A stretch of DNA of 7,236 bases, taken from assembly GCA_964347835.1 (NCBI GenBank), contig CAYFZR010000013.1:1-7236 (forward strand). The letters are read 5' to 3'. The stretch is from CAYFZR01 sp964347835 [NCBI: uncultured archaeon]. GTDB lineage: Archaea; CAYFZR01. The notes beneath the pieces were generated by a model. The model did no database searches, was not told where the DNA came from, and saw only the letters and a list, made by a program, of their open reading frames with translations. Both the position numbers and the translations under genes were made by a program. This document shows positions 1-6,980 of the stretch, piece by piece (the stretch's first letter is position 1; every line of letters starts with the position of its first letter).

Positions 1-36
1 GCTAACATGATTGGTTCCATTATAACAAAAAAATAG
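1..36 (+). CDS. Possible C-terminal tail of an upstream gene (partial)
   Basis: Only frame 1 stays open from the window edge, ending in TAG at 34-36; the other two + frames stop almost at once. It would encode just eleven residues, ending in Ile-Ile-Thr-Lys-Lys. The eight-base gap to the next start, and a ribosome site that overlaps this stop, match the arrangement between the next two genes, so an operon partner upstream is plausible. Nothing can be said about its function, and an eleven-codon open frame could be chance. Confidence 0.35.
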   Translation, partial: ANMIGSIITKK

Positions 37-41
37 GTGAT
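35..41 (+). promoter_or_regulatory. Ribosome binding site AGGTGAT overlapping the preceding stop
   Basis: AGGTGAT is a seven-base match to the complement of the archaeal 16S rRNA 3' end (GGAGGTGATC). It starts inside the TAG stop of the upstream frame and sits three bases before the ATG at 45, which supports that start and suggests translational coupling. Confidence 0.7.
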
Positions 42-44
42 GGC

Positions 45-1031
45 ATGATTGGAGCAATCCTTTGTGGAGGGTATGGTAAAAGATTGAAACCTTTAACTGA
101 CCATATTCCAAAGCCTTTAATAGAATTGAGAGATGGTTACACAATTTTGGACAAGCAATTATTTGATTTCCTCAGTGCTAATTTCGATAAGGTGGTTCTT
201 CTAACTGGTTATATGTCTGAGATGATCGAGGAGAGATACGGCTCTAATTGGAAGGGTATGGATATAGAGTATAGTATCGAGGATGAGCCTCTAGGCACGT
301 TGAATGCGGTTCGTATTGGTTTGGAGGGCATAGAAGAGCCTGTGGTCATTAGAAATGGAGACGTAGTTTGTGATGTTAATATAAGGAGAATGTATACCGA
401 GGCTATAAATTCCGATTTCGTAGCGACCGTGTTTGTTTCAAGGATGAAAAGCCCTTACGGGATCGTAGAATTAGGTGATAATTATATTAAATCTTTTAAA
501 GAAAAGCCATTCTTATCCTATTATATTAACGGAGGTATATATGTATTCAATGAACTATTACTTGGAGGGTTCGAATCAGGTGAGATCGAAAAGACTGTTT
601 TCCCTCAACTTGCTAAGAACAGGCAACTTGGCTTCTATCAAGAAGATGGCTCATTCTGGATGTCTATCGATACGACAAAGGATTTGGAAGAGGTGAGAAA
701 AGAGTATAATCATAGAAAGGATAAGCCTTGGGGCTATGAAAAAATCTTAATAACTACAGAAAAGTATCTTACAAAGGAACTATTTATAAGAGAGGGGTAT
801 CAGACCAGTTACCACTACCATGAGGAAAAAGATGAGACTTTGTATATAGTGAAGGGATCAGGGCACATCGAGTTTGAGGATAGGAAAGAATATTTCGGGG
901 TTAATGATACCTTGAGGATAAAACCCCAAATTCCTCACACCATTGTAGGCGCCGAAAACACCATTCTCCACGAAGTGTCTACTCCTCATCCCGAGGATAC
1001 TGTAAGAATAAAAGACTTCTACACAAGGTGA
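45..1031 (+). CDS. Sugar-phosphate nucleotidyltransferase fused to a cupin (mannose-6-phosphate isomerase-like) domain
   Basis: A 328-residue cytoplasmic fusion protein. Residues 1 to about 222 form a nucleotidyltransferase domain: the G-loop region [11 protein letters not shown] (8-18) followed by PKPLI (22-26), the NGD metal-binding Asp (106), FKEKP (151-155), INGGIYVF (161-168), and the closing Trp/Ile-Asp pattern near 205-209. Such enzymes join a sugar-1-phosphate to an NTP, releasing pyrophosphate. Residues about 225-328 form a cupin with the KPWGYE entry (227-232) typical of type II phosphomannose isomerases. Its motif is G251-X5-H257-X-H259-X4-E264-X6-G271, with a further His at 298 as a likely metal ligand. 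The first domain resembles RmlA/HddC-like enzymes more than the GGSGTRLWPL type of ManC, so mannose-1-phosphate with GTP is an inference drawn mainly from the cupin and the next gene. The start is set by the AGGTGAT at 35-41. The cupin could instead be a sugar epimerase or isomerase. Confidence 0.88.
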   Translation: MIGAILCGGYGKRLKPLTDHIPKPLIELRDGYTILDKQLFDFLSANFDKVVLLTGYMSEMIEERYGSNWKGMDIEYSIEDEPLGTLNAVRIGLEGIEEPVVIRNGDVVCDVNIRRMYTEAINSDFVATVFVSRMKSPYGIVELGDNYIKSFKEKPFLSYYINGGIYVFNELLLGGFESGEIEKTVFPQLAKNRQLGFYQEDGSFWMSIDTTKDLEEVRKEYNHRKDKPWGYEKILITTEKYLTKELFIREGYQTSYHYHEEKDETLYIVKGSGHIEFEDRKEYFGVNDTLRIKPQIPHTIVGAENTILHEVSTPHPEDTVRIKDFYTR

Positions 1032-1032
1032 T
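1026..1032 (+). promoter_or_regulatory. Ribosome binding site AGGTGAT overlapping the stop of the fusion gene
   Basis: This is the same seven-base site as at 35-41, again containing the previous gene's stop (TGA, 1029-1031) and again three bases before the start codon (ATG 1036). It argues for one operon with coupled translation. Confidence 0.72.
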
Positions 1033-1035
1033 ACT

Positions 1036-1986
1036 ATGAAGGTATTAATAACTGGTATAACAGGCTTCGTTGGTAGTCATCTGACTGAATATTTGCTTAG
1101 TAAAGAATACGAAGTCTGTGGAGCTGTTCGTAGAAGAAGTAGGACTGAGTACATAGATGGGATTAAGGATGAGTTAAACTTAATTGAGTGTGATATCACA
1201 GATCAAAACTCTGTGGAACCTACCTTGAAGGAGGCATCTCCAGATATAATATTTCATCTGGCGGCGCAATCATTTGTTCCAACTAGCTGGAGAGCCCCTT
1301 TAGAGACTTTCGATGTAAATGTAAAGGGAACGGTAAATCTCTTCGAGGCGGTAAGAAAATCAGATTTTGATCCTGTGGTTCATGTTGCTGGAAGCAGCGA
1401 AGAGTATGGGATGATCTACCCGGATGAAATTCCAATTAAAGAAGAAAATCCCTTAAGACCTTTATCTCCCTATGGGGTAAGTAAAGTAGCCGCCGATCTC
1501 CTCGCATACCAATACCACAAAAGTTATGGTATAAAAAGCATTAGAACTAGGGCCTTCAATCATACAGGTCCTCGAAGAGGAGAAATGTTCGTCACATCAA
1601 ACTTTGCAAAGCAAATAGTTGAGATAGAAAAAGGATTAAAAGAACCAGTCATCTATGTAGGTAATCTGAAGGCTAAGAGGGATTTTACAGATGTGAGAGA
1701 CACAGTGAGAGCTTATCATCTAGCTGTTGAAAAATGTGACTACGGAGAAGTTTATAATATTTGTTCCGGAAATGCCCTAAAAATAAGAGAAGTCTTAAAT
1801 ACTCTTCTAGGTCTTACTGATCTATCTATCACGATTAAACAAGATCCGAACAGAATGCGCCCCTCGGATGTAGAAATTCTTGAGGGAGATTATTCAAAAT
1901 TTAATAAAAAGACTGGTTGGACACCTACTATACCTTTTGAGAAGACCATGGAGGATCTGTTAACCTACTGGCGCGATACCCTATAA
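1036..1986 (+). CDS. NAD(P)-dependent nucleotide-sugar dehydratase/reductase of the GDP-mannose 4,6-dehydratase (GMD/RMD) group
   Basis: A 316-residue extended short-chain dehydrogenase, presumably cytoplasmic. Visible motifs are the Rossmann GITGFVG (7-13), an Arg-rich VRRRS (31-35) as in NADP-binding GMD proteins, AAQSFVPTSW (76-85), the catalytic SSE (120-122), YGVSK with Tyr146 and Lys150, FNHTGPRRGE (174-183), KRDFTDVRD (214-222) and RMRPSDVE (273-280). The NH..PRRGE.FVT and KRD signatures are those of enzymes acting on GDP-mannose. Glu122 aligns with the catalytic Glu of dehydratases. However, the length (about 316 rather than 340-370) and the FTDVRD stretch resemble GDP-4-keto-6-deoxymannose reductases, so dehydratase versus reductase cannot be settled by eye. 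With the preceding nucleotidyltransferase it probably makes a GDP-6-deoxyhexose or related sugar for surface glycans. Only four bases separate the two genes. Confidence 0.85.
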   Translation: MKVLITGITGFVGSHLTEYLLSKEYEVCGAVRRRSRTEYIDGIKDELNLIECDITDQNSVEPTLKEASPDIIFHLAAQSFVPTSWRAPLETFDVNVKGTVNLFEAVRKSDFDPVVHVAGSSEEYGMIYPDEIPIKEENPLRPLSPYGVSKVAADLLAYQYHKSYGIKSIRTRAFNHTGPRRGEMFVTSNFAKQIVEIEKGLKEPVIYVGNLKAKRDFTDVRDTVRAYHLAVEKCDYGEVYNICSGNALKIREVLNTLLGLTDLSITIKQDPNRMRPSDVEILEGDYSKFNKKTGWTPTIPFEKTMEDLLTYWRDTL

Positions 1987-1999
1987 TGGATTGAATAAG

Positions 2000-4741
2000 A
2001 TGACCTCATCTAGAGAGGCAATTATATTAAAAAATGGTTGTAAATTTGGTATATTTCTTATAATCCTTTTATTTTTAAGTACATATCCGATATCTGCTCA
2101 AAGATTGCCAAATTGTGTAAAAAAATATCATGTGGCTTTCTGGTACACCGATTCTACAACTTCGGAAATCGCCAAAAGAGAATTAACCAATCTGCAAGAA
2201 GAACTAGAAGATCATGGAATAAACCTAGTTATAGATAGAATTCATGGTGATTATAAAGAACACAGGGCACGTATGAATTACCTCTCATCAAAGGGTTTGT
2301 TGCTTACTGCACCCTACTTCGTTACAGAGGAGGGAGATATTTTCGTTTACGGAGATTATAGAGAGGGAGATGCCGATGATTATGCGGCGAAAGCTTTGAT
2401 ACTCCAGCGAATAATTGATAAAGGTCTTTATTACCCATGCGATTTTCCAGAAGAAGCAATAAAACTCACCAAGAAATCTAAGAGTTTTTTACAAACTTAT
2501 GCAAAGGTTTTGAATGAAACGGTTCTAATCGAATACAATTTCAATAGAAATACAGAAGGATTCGTTGAAACGAAACTAAATTATTCTTTACCTATTAGGA
2601 TAGATAATGAAAATGATGCCCTAAAAATAAATGTCAATTACACTGGAAATAAAACCAATGAAATAGTTATAGCTAAAACTGATTTTATTGATCAAGGACT
2701 TCATGACTGGTCGCAGTATTCAACACTATCTTTTGACGTGTTTATCCCAAAAGAAGCTGCGAAGGATATTTTGATTTCAAATATAACGACCATTGGAAAT
2801 TATTCCACTGATCGTCGTTTAACGATATACAGGGAATGGATTCCCATGACGACATCAACGATGATCATAGATAGGAGCAATCCAAATTATTTGCAGGAAG
2901 AAGAGGATTCAACGGATATAATACCAGGAAAATGGAATGCCATAGAAAGAGATATATCTAAAATTAAAAAGGACAATGTGATTGCATTAGTCATAAAGAT
3001 AAAATTTAATGGAGAAAAAGACTATTTTAAGAAAAATAAAAGCTATTCGGGTCCGGTTTATATCGATAAACTCAAAATCTGGAGTGATAAATTTGATTTT
3101 TTCAAGCCTGGATCCTACAATAAAATAGTTAAAGCCCACGTATACATAATGAGAAGTGCTCCTGATCTTATGAACGCGAGAATATCCTATCAATATATGA
3201 AATTAGCTCTCGGATCCATTTTTCGCGAAGAAGAAAAAGGAATTGCCTACCAAAAAAAGATTCAAATGGAACCTTCTGAGGAAGAGGTCGTGAAAAGAAC
3301 TAAAAAAGGAATAGAAGTGTCAATGACAGTTCCTAGAACAAGATATTCTGAAGGAGATATCTTAGAAACCGGTATCAAAGTTTCGAATCTTAAATCCGCT
3401 GGAAAAACAAATACCAATTCCATCATATATTTGGCAGAGAACACAACGTGCAACGCGCCATTATCCACCAATGAATTCGATTTTGATGTAGCGGCTTTTA
3501 GAAACGAAAGATTCAGTACAAAATATGCATTAAACAAAGCCGGTACCTATCATGTAATAGTAAAAACTTTTTTTGATAACGATCAAATACTTTTGAATCA
3601 AAAAATCACAGTTGAACCGGTATTTGAGCCTAAAAGAAATATTTTGGTTTCTCAATTAAAAGATGCAGAGAATTTAGAAAAGGCATTAAGTAAAAAAGGA
3701 TACAATACCGAAGAAGCTCTTGGATATCTCAAAAAGGCCCATCAAAAGATAACTATTGCAACTTCTCTTCATGAGAAGTGCGACTATTCTAATGCCATGG
3801 AAGAATTGAACGAGGCGCAATCCGATCTTACGTTCGCTACAATAAGACTTAATTTAATTAGCAGTTTACCAATACCAGAAGTAGATAATTTAAAATACAA
3901 AAATTGGATTGTTGTCTATGGAAAAAAGGCACCTTATAGCGATAAAAAAGTTGCATTTGAATTGGCTACGAAAATGGGTTTCAAAGTTGTTTCAGATCAA
4001 AATATCACACTCTCAGAGATACGCGACAAAAATGTTGTTTTGATAGGCGGACCTGATGCAAACTCATACTCTAATTTATTTAAAACCGAAACCTGTTCTA
4101 AGTTCGAAAAAATAGATGATAACTGGTATATAATTTCTGATTGTAATTTGATTGATGATGAAGGCTATGGTTTCTATTCAAAGACTTTTGGTGAAGTATA
4201 CTTGGTGGCCGGACTTTCAAGATGGGGTACAATTAGCGCATACAATAAATTTGTCAAAGACGAAGTCTGGAAAGGTAGAAATAAAGGCTTCAAAATTAGA
4301 TTATCAGATGAATCTGGGAATCCTTTAAATGATCTGACTATATCTTTAGGAGATCCTAAATCTGGTGAATCAGAAAGATACAAAACTGACGAAAATGGCT
4401 ACATCTTAGATTGGCTTATTCTAAGTCCCTATAATAATGATATCGATCCAAAAATTGCTCCAAATCCTAATGATGGGCCCTTGGTCTCTGCATGCTGCGA
4501 AAAAATTTACTGGAGAGAGGTGCATTCCTCCAGCGAATTCGTGAATACTCATAATCATATTTCCTCAGATAATTTTGCTTCCTACGCATTTATCTACCTC
4601 TATTCCCCAGAAAGCCAAAAAATTAACCTAATAATTGAAAATGAAGGTAAAAAAACTCTCTGGTTGAACGAAGTTGAAGAATCGACTGAGGAGGTAACCC
4701 TACAAATGGGATGGAACAAACTTTTATTCAAATTGTATTAA
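2000..4741 (+). CDS. Large secreted multidomain surface protein: thioredoxin-like, carbohydrate-binding-like, Ig-like and S-layer-like domains
   Basis: I do not recognise this protein as a named gene. From ATG 2000 it has 913 residues; a TTG at 1991 is an alternative start, and neither has a clear ribosome site. Visible in order: a signal peptide with hydrophobic residues 16-33, likely cut near ISA-Q; a thioredoxin-like fold (about 42-140) with a cis-Pro-like Pro105 but no CxxC; an inserted beta-rich domain (172-362) resembling carbohydrate-binding or CIA30-like jelly rolls, closing with YIDKLKIW (354-361); a helix (367-409); an Ig/CARDB-like domain (442-542); a helical region (545-624); an S-layer-like domain (634-754) with LIGGP and AGLSRWGT (737-744); a short carboxypeptidase-regulatory-like beta domain (761-807); and a C-terminal lectin-like segment with WLN and GWN (847-913). 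Nine N-X-S/T sequons are present, seven of them in the inserted domain. No C-terminal membrane helix is visible. The downstream gene is a shorter paralogue. Domain names are from memory of sequence patterns, not a search. Confidence 0.8.
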   Translation: MTSSREAIILKNGCKFGIFLIILLFLSTYPISAQRLPNCVKKYHVAFWYTDSTTSEIAKRELTNLQEELEDHGINLVIDRIHGDYKEHRARMNYLSSKGLLLTAPYFVTEEGDIFVYGDYREGDADDYAAKALILQRIIDKGLYYPCDFPEEAIKLTKKSKSFLQTYAKVLNETVLIEYNFNRNTEGFVETKLNYSLPIRIDNENDALKINVNYTGNKTNEIVIAKTDFIDQGLHDWSQYSTLSFDVFIPKEAAKDILISNITTIGNYSTDRRLTIYREWIPMTTSTMIIDRSNPNYLQEEEDSTDIIPGKWNAIERDISKIKKDNVIALVIKIKFNGEKDYFKKNKSYSGPVYIDKLKIWSDKFDFFKPGSYNKIVKAHVYIMRSAPDLMNARISYQYMKLALGSIFREEEKGIAYQKKIQMEPSEEEVVKRTKKGIEVSMTVPRTRYSEGDILETGIKVSNLKSAGKTNTNSIIYLAENTTCNAPLSTNEFDFDVAAFRNERFSTKYALNKAGTYHVIVKTFFDNDQILLNQKITVEPVFEPKRNILVSQLKDAENLEKALSKKGYNTEEALGYLKKAHQKITIATSLHEKCDYSNAMEELNEAQSDLTFATIRLNLISSLPIPEVDNLKYKNWIVVYGKKAPYSDKKVAFELATKMGFKVVSDQNITLSEIRDKNVVLIGGPDANSYSNLFKTETCSKFEKIDDNWYIISDCNLIDDEGYGFYSKTFGEVYLVAGLSRWGTISAYNKFVKDEVWKGRNKGFKIRLSDESGNPLNDLTISLGDPKSGESERYKTDENGYILDWLILSPYNNDIDPKIAPNPNDGPLVSACCEKIYWREVHSSSEFVNTHNHISSDNFASYAFIYLYSPESQKINLIIENEGKKTLWLNEVEESTEEVTLQMGWNKLLFKLY

Positions 4742-4747
4742 TTAATA

Positions 4748-6544
4748 ATGTTGGTTAGAATGCGCCTTATACTTGTATTACTTGTACTTGTCATGGCACC
4801 GGCGGGATCTCAAAAGTTTCTGTGCGAATTTGTCCAAGATTATCACGTTGATGTTTTTTTTGACATTTCAAAGAAAACTAAGAATGTAATGGACGCACTA
4901 GAAGATCTCAAAGGAGATTTGGCTGAAACTGAGGTTAATTTGGTTGTAAATCGAAAAAGTTTCGTTAATTATCCTGATGAATACGTATCACACCTCAGAT
5001 ATTGTTCTTCTCAAGGTATTAAACTTTCTGTCCCTTATTTGGTTACTGAAGATGGAGATATTATAATTCTGGGAGGATACGAGACAGATGAATATTTAGT
5101 AAAGGCGCTGATATTCCAAAATATTTTCAGGAGAAGTTGTGATTTAACTGCAGCTGCCAATGAGCTATTGAATCAATCTAGAAGATATAACCTCATTTAT
5201 GAAACTCAGGAAGGAATATATGACCTTAGAGAGGTTTATGATTATACAGACGCGAAGGAGTGGTACCAGTTTTTAAAACTTTCATACTTATTCGTTGTTA
5301 GGTCAGAATCCACGCAGAAAGAATCTCAAAAAATTGCTGAAGAAGAAAGAAGGAGAGAACTTAGGTCTCAGGGAAATTTAGATAACGTTGATATTACCTT
5401 CAAGGTCTCTGGATTAGAATTTGAAGAGGGAGATACCCTTATAGGTTCATTAGAAATGTTTAATCAGGGACCTTCGATTAAAACGAAAACACGATTGTAT
5501 TTTGGAGGAAACCCCTCTTGCATCTTAGCTAAAGATCTGACAGAGTTTGAGGACGAGATCCCGCTCCATGGAAGTAAGAATTATGCAGTAAGATATGAGT
5601 TAAATAAGGCAGGAACATTTCATCTATTCGCTGAAGTTGGAAACGAAAGAAAAATACTTTTCAAAAAGGAAATAAATGTAAGGATAAACGGGGATTATGA
5701 AACCCTAAGAAGGAATGTTGAAAGAAATTTTAGCTATATTAAGATAAAACTAAGTGAGTTGGAAAGCAAAAGATATGAAGTTAAAGATATAAGGCAAGCT
5801 GTAGAGAATCTAGAACAGGATTTAGTTAGATCGGTTCAGCTTCACGAGGATTGTCAATTAAGTTTAGCTATTGAGAGATTGCAAAAAATCTCTGGAGATC
5901 TCACAAGGTATAAATACAAATTAGAGCTCGTACCACAAATCAGAAAACCTAGACCAGTCCAATGGATAGTTGTTTTTGGATTGAATGCCCCAAAAGGGGA
6001 TCGTGATATTGCGATTGAGTTAGCTGAGAAATTAAACGGATCTGCCGTCTCTGATAAAGACATTATTCCAGGTGCATTAGAAGATAAGAATGTGGTACTC
6101 ATCGGAGGGCCTGCAGTAAACGTTTACTCCAACACGTATAGAGATAGTACAAACCCCAGATTCGTTTTTCTCAATGAAAATTGGTATATTCTCACGAATA
6201 AAACCCTGATATTGGATGAAAACTATGGCTTTTATTCAAGTATTTCATTCCATGGGAGCGAAATGTATATGATAGCTGGGTTATCTCACGGTGGAACTCT
6301 TAAAGCATATAACCAATTCTTAAATGATAAATTTTCGCCTAAAGAAAAAAAAGAAATCCAAATAGAAGAAGTAAAGATCGAAGAAGCTATAGAATTAAAG
6401 GAGGAAAAAATCGAGATCGGTAAAAAATTACCAGATAAAACTGTCAGGTGGTTCGCTATCGGAGTTTATGCATTCCTTTTTATTTTCCTTATCTATACAA
6501 TCTTAAGATTCTTTAGAGGAGTTAAGATCGAATGGGAAGGATAG
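4748..6544 (+). CDS. Membrane-anchored surface protein, shorter paralogue of the preceding gene
   Basis: 598 residues from ATG 4748. A second ATG at 4760 would give a cleaner signal peptide (MRLILVLL...), and neither start has a good ribosome site. After the signal (about 1-21) come a thioredoxin-like domain (30-128) with VPYLVTEDGD around Pro96 and no CxxC, a charged helix (about 165-207), an Ig-like domain (215-312) with NKAGT (286-290), a helical region (317-395), and an S-layer-like domain (404-525) with LIGGP and AGLSHGGT (510-517). A Lys/Glu-rich stalk (530-562) leads to one transmembrane helix (about 566-586) followed by RFFR, so the bulk should lie outside the cell. It aligns domain by domain with the preceding protein but lacks that protein's inserted beta domain and C-terminal beta domains. 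Four sequons (N142, N327, N430, N484) are present. The six-base gap suggests one operon and possibly one complex. Function unknown. Confidence 0.82.
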   Translation: MLVRMRLILVLLVLVMAPAGSQKFLCEFVQDYHVDVFFDISKKTKNVMDALEDLKGDLAETEVNLVVNRKSFVNYPDEYVSHLRYCSSQGIKLSVPYLVTEDGDIIILGGYETDEYLVKALIFQNIFRRSCDLTAAANELLNQSRRYNLIYETQEGIYDLREVYDYTDAKEWYQFLKLSYLFVVRSESTQKESQKIAEEERRRELRSQGNLDNVDITFKVSGLEFEEGDTLIGSLEMFNQGPSIKTKTRLYFGGNPSCILAKDLTEFEDEIPLHGSKNYAVRYELNKAGTFHLFAEVGNERKILFKKEINVRINGDYETLRRNVERNFSYIKIKLSELESKRYEVKDIRQAVENLEQDLVRSVQLHEDCQLSLAIERLQKISGDLTRYKYKLELVPQIRKPRPVQWIVVFGLNAPKGDRDIAIELAEKLNGSAVSDKDIIPGALEDKNVVLIGGPAVNVYSNTYRDSTNPRFVFLNENWYILTNKTLILDENYGFYSSISFHGSEMYMIAGLSHGGTLKAYNQFLNDKFSPKEKKEIQIEEVKIEEAIELKEEKIEIGKKLPDKTVRWFAIGVYAFLFIFLIYTILRFFRGVKIEWEG

Positions 6545-6547
6545 TAA

Positions 6548-6553
6548 TTTTTT
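6548..6553 (+). terminator. Oligo-T run, likely archaeal terminator
   Basis: Six T residues begin three bases after the stop at 6542-6544, with no hairpin before them. Archaeal RNA polymerase typically stops at such runs. The run separates the surface-protein operon from the promoter-like sequence downstream. The position fits, but the run is short for an AT-rich genome. Confidence 0.4.
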
Positions 6554-6582
6554 GTAGGTTAATTGAAATGCAAACAAATATA

Positions 6583-6592
6583 AACATATGTT
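6583..6592. repeat. Ten-base perfect palindrome AACATATGTT
   Basis: A perfect dyad in the gap upstream of the small-peptide gene, about 80 bases before the TATA-like box. It could be half of a regulator site, or chance in AT-rich DNA. No second copy was noticed in this gap. Confidence 0.3.
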
Positions 6593-6670
6593 CATAAAAA
6601 CTTAAAACTTGTTCTGTTTTACAATACAAAGTCATTTCTGCGGGCATTTTCACAAAATAAAAACGATAAG

Positions 6671-6679
6671 TTATTTATA
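6671..6679 (+). promoter_or_regulatory. TATA-like box of the small-peptide transcription unit
   Basis: TTATTTATA is preceded by a purine-rich stretch (AAACGATAAG, 6661-6670) that could serve as the TFB recognition element. At typical archaeal spacing, transcription would start near 6700, giving a leader of about 50 bases before ATG 6749. It is the best promoter candidate in a 204-base gap that has no other gene. Confidence 0.5.
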
Positions 6680-6692
6680 CTAGTTCCTAACC

Positions 6693-6712
6693 AATTTTGG
6701 TACCGGAAAATT
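6693..6712. repeat. Inverted repeat at the predicted transcription start
   Basis: AATTTT and AAAATT arms flank an eight-base centre (GGTACCGG). The repeat covers the position where transcription from the TATA-like box at 6671-6679 should begin, which is a usual place for an archaeal repressor operator. The arms are only six A/T pairs, so chance is a real alternative. Confidence 0.3.
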
Positions 6713-6737
6713 AGATTTTTTAGAAGTTATTCAAAAG

Positions 6738-6742
6738 GGAGG
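6738..6742 (+). promoter_or_regulatory. Strong ribosome binding site GGAGG deciding the peptide start
   Basis: GGAGG lies six bases before ATG 6749, within a purine-rich run GGGAGGGTGAG. A GTG at 6743 is in frame but falls inside this run, so ATG 6749 is the likely start. This is the best ribosome site in the window and suggests strong expression of the peptide. Confidence 0.7.
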
Positions 6743-6748
6743 GTGAGT

Positions 6749-6925
6749 ATGAAAAAGAAGAAAAAAAAATTCACAAAACCTGAAATTTTTACTCACAGCG
6801 TAGATGAAATTTTAGAGGCAGCTGCAATGTTTCCCTGTGACACTAATGTTGATGGGTACGCCGCTTGCGTCGATCCTTACGTTGATTATTGCGACACGCC
6901 TACCAATGGTTTCGGTTGTGGATAG
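6749..6925 (+). CDS. Candidate RiPP precursor peptide, Cys-containing, 58 residues
   Basis: A small peptide with a strong ribosome site. It begins with six Lys (2-7), then a leader-like segment with FTKPEIF (8-14), a form I associate with leaders of peptides handled by radical SAM enzymes and PqqD-type partners. An acidic/hydrophobic helix follows (VDEILEAAA, 18-26). The C-terminal half, from about M27, is a probable core with four Cys at 30, 40, 48 and 57, several Asp, Tyr and Gly residues, and the ending GFGCG. The next gene begins 55 bases later and looks like a PqqD-type leader-binding protein, the main reason for the call. The Cys spacing of 10, 8 and 9 would suit thioether crosslinks or metal binding. 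No transmembrane segment is seen. A small Cys-containing zinc-type protein is the alternative. No family name is recognised. Confidence 0.72.
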   Translation: MKKKKKKFTKPEIFTHSVDEILEAAAMFPCDTNVDGYAACVDPYVDYCDTPTNGFGCG

Positions 6926-6980
6926 TTTTCATTATGATTAAAAAAAGTTGAACACATACACAATATCCGGAGACAAATTG

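Noticed and set aside
475-696. Second + strand open frame inside the nucleotidyltransferase gene
   Set aside because: It overlaps conserved transferase motifs ([13 protein letters not shown]) in another frame and has no independent start signal.
1982-1987. TATAAT resembling a bacterial -10 box or a TATA box just before the surface protein gene
   Set aside because: It spans the end of the dehydrogenase gene, no -35-like or purine-rich partner is seen upstream, and the tight spacing favours read-through from the operon promoter.
2987-3537. Two antisense open frames opposite the large surface protein
   Set aside because: They are short, lack ribosome sites, and lie opposite well-patterned domain sequence that aligns with the paralogue, so they are shadows of the + strand gene.
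6743-6748. GTG start adding two residues to the candidate peptide precursor
   Set aside because: The GTG falls within the purine-rich ribosome site itself; ATG 6749 has correct spacing from GGAGG.
6926-6955. Possible hairpin between the peptide gene and the PqqD-like gene (TTTTCATTATGATTAAAA)
   Set aside because: The dyad is imperfect and purely A/T, so it is too weak to call an attenuator or terminator.
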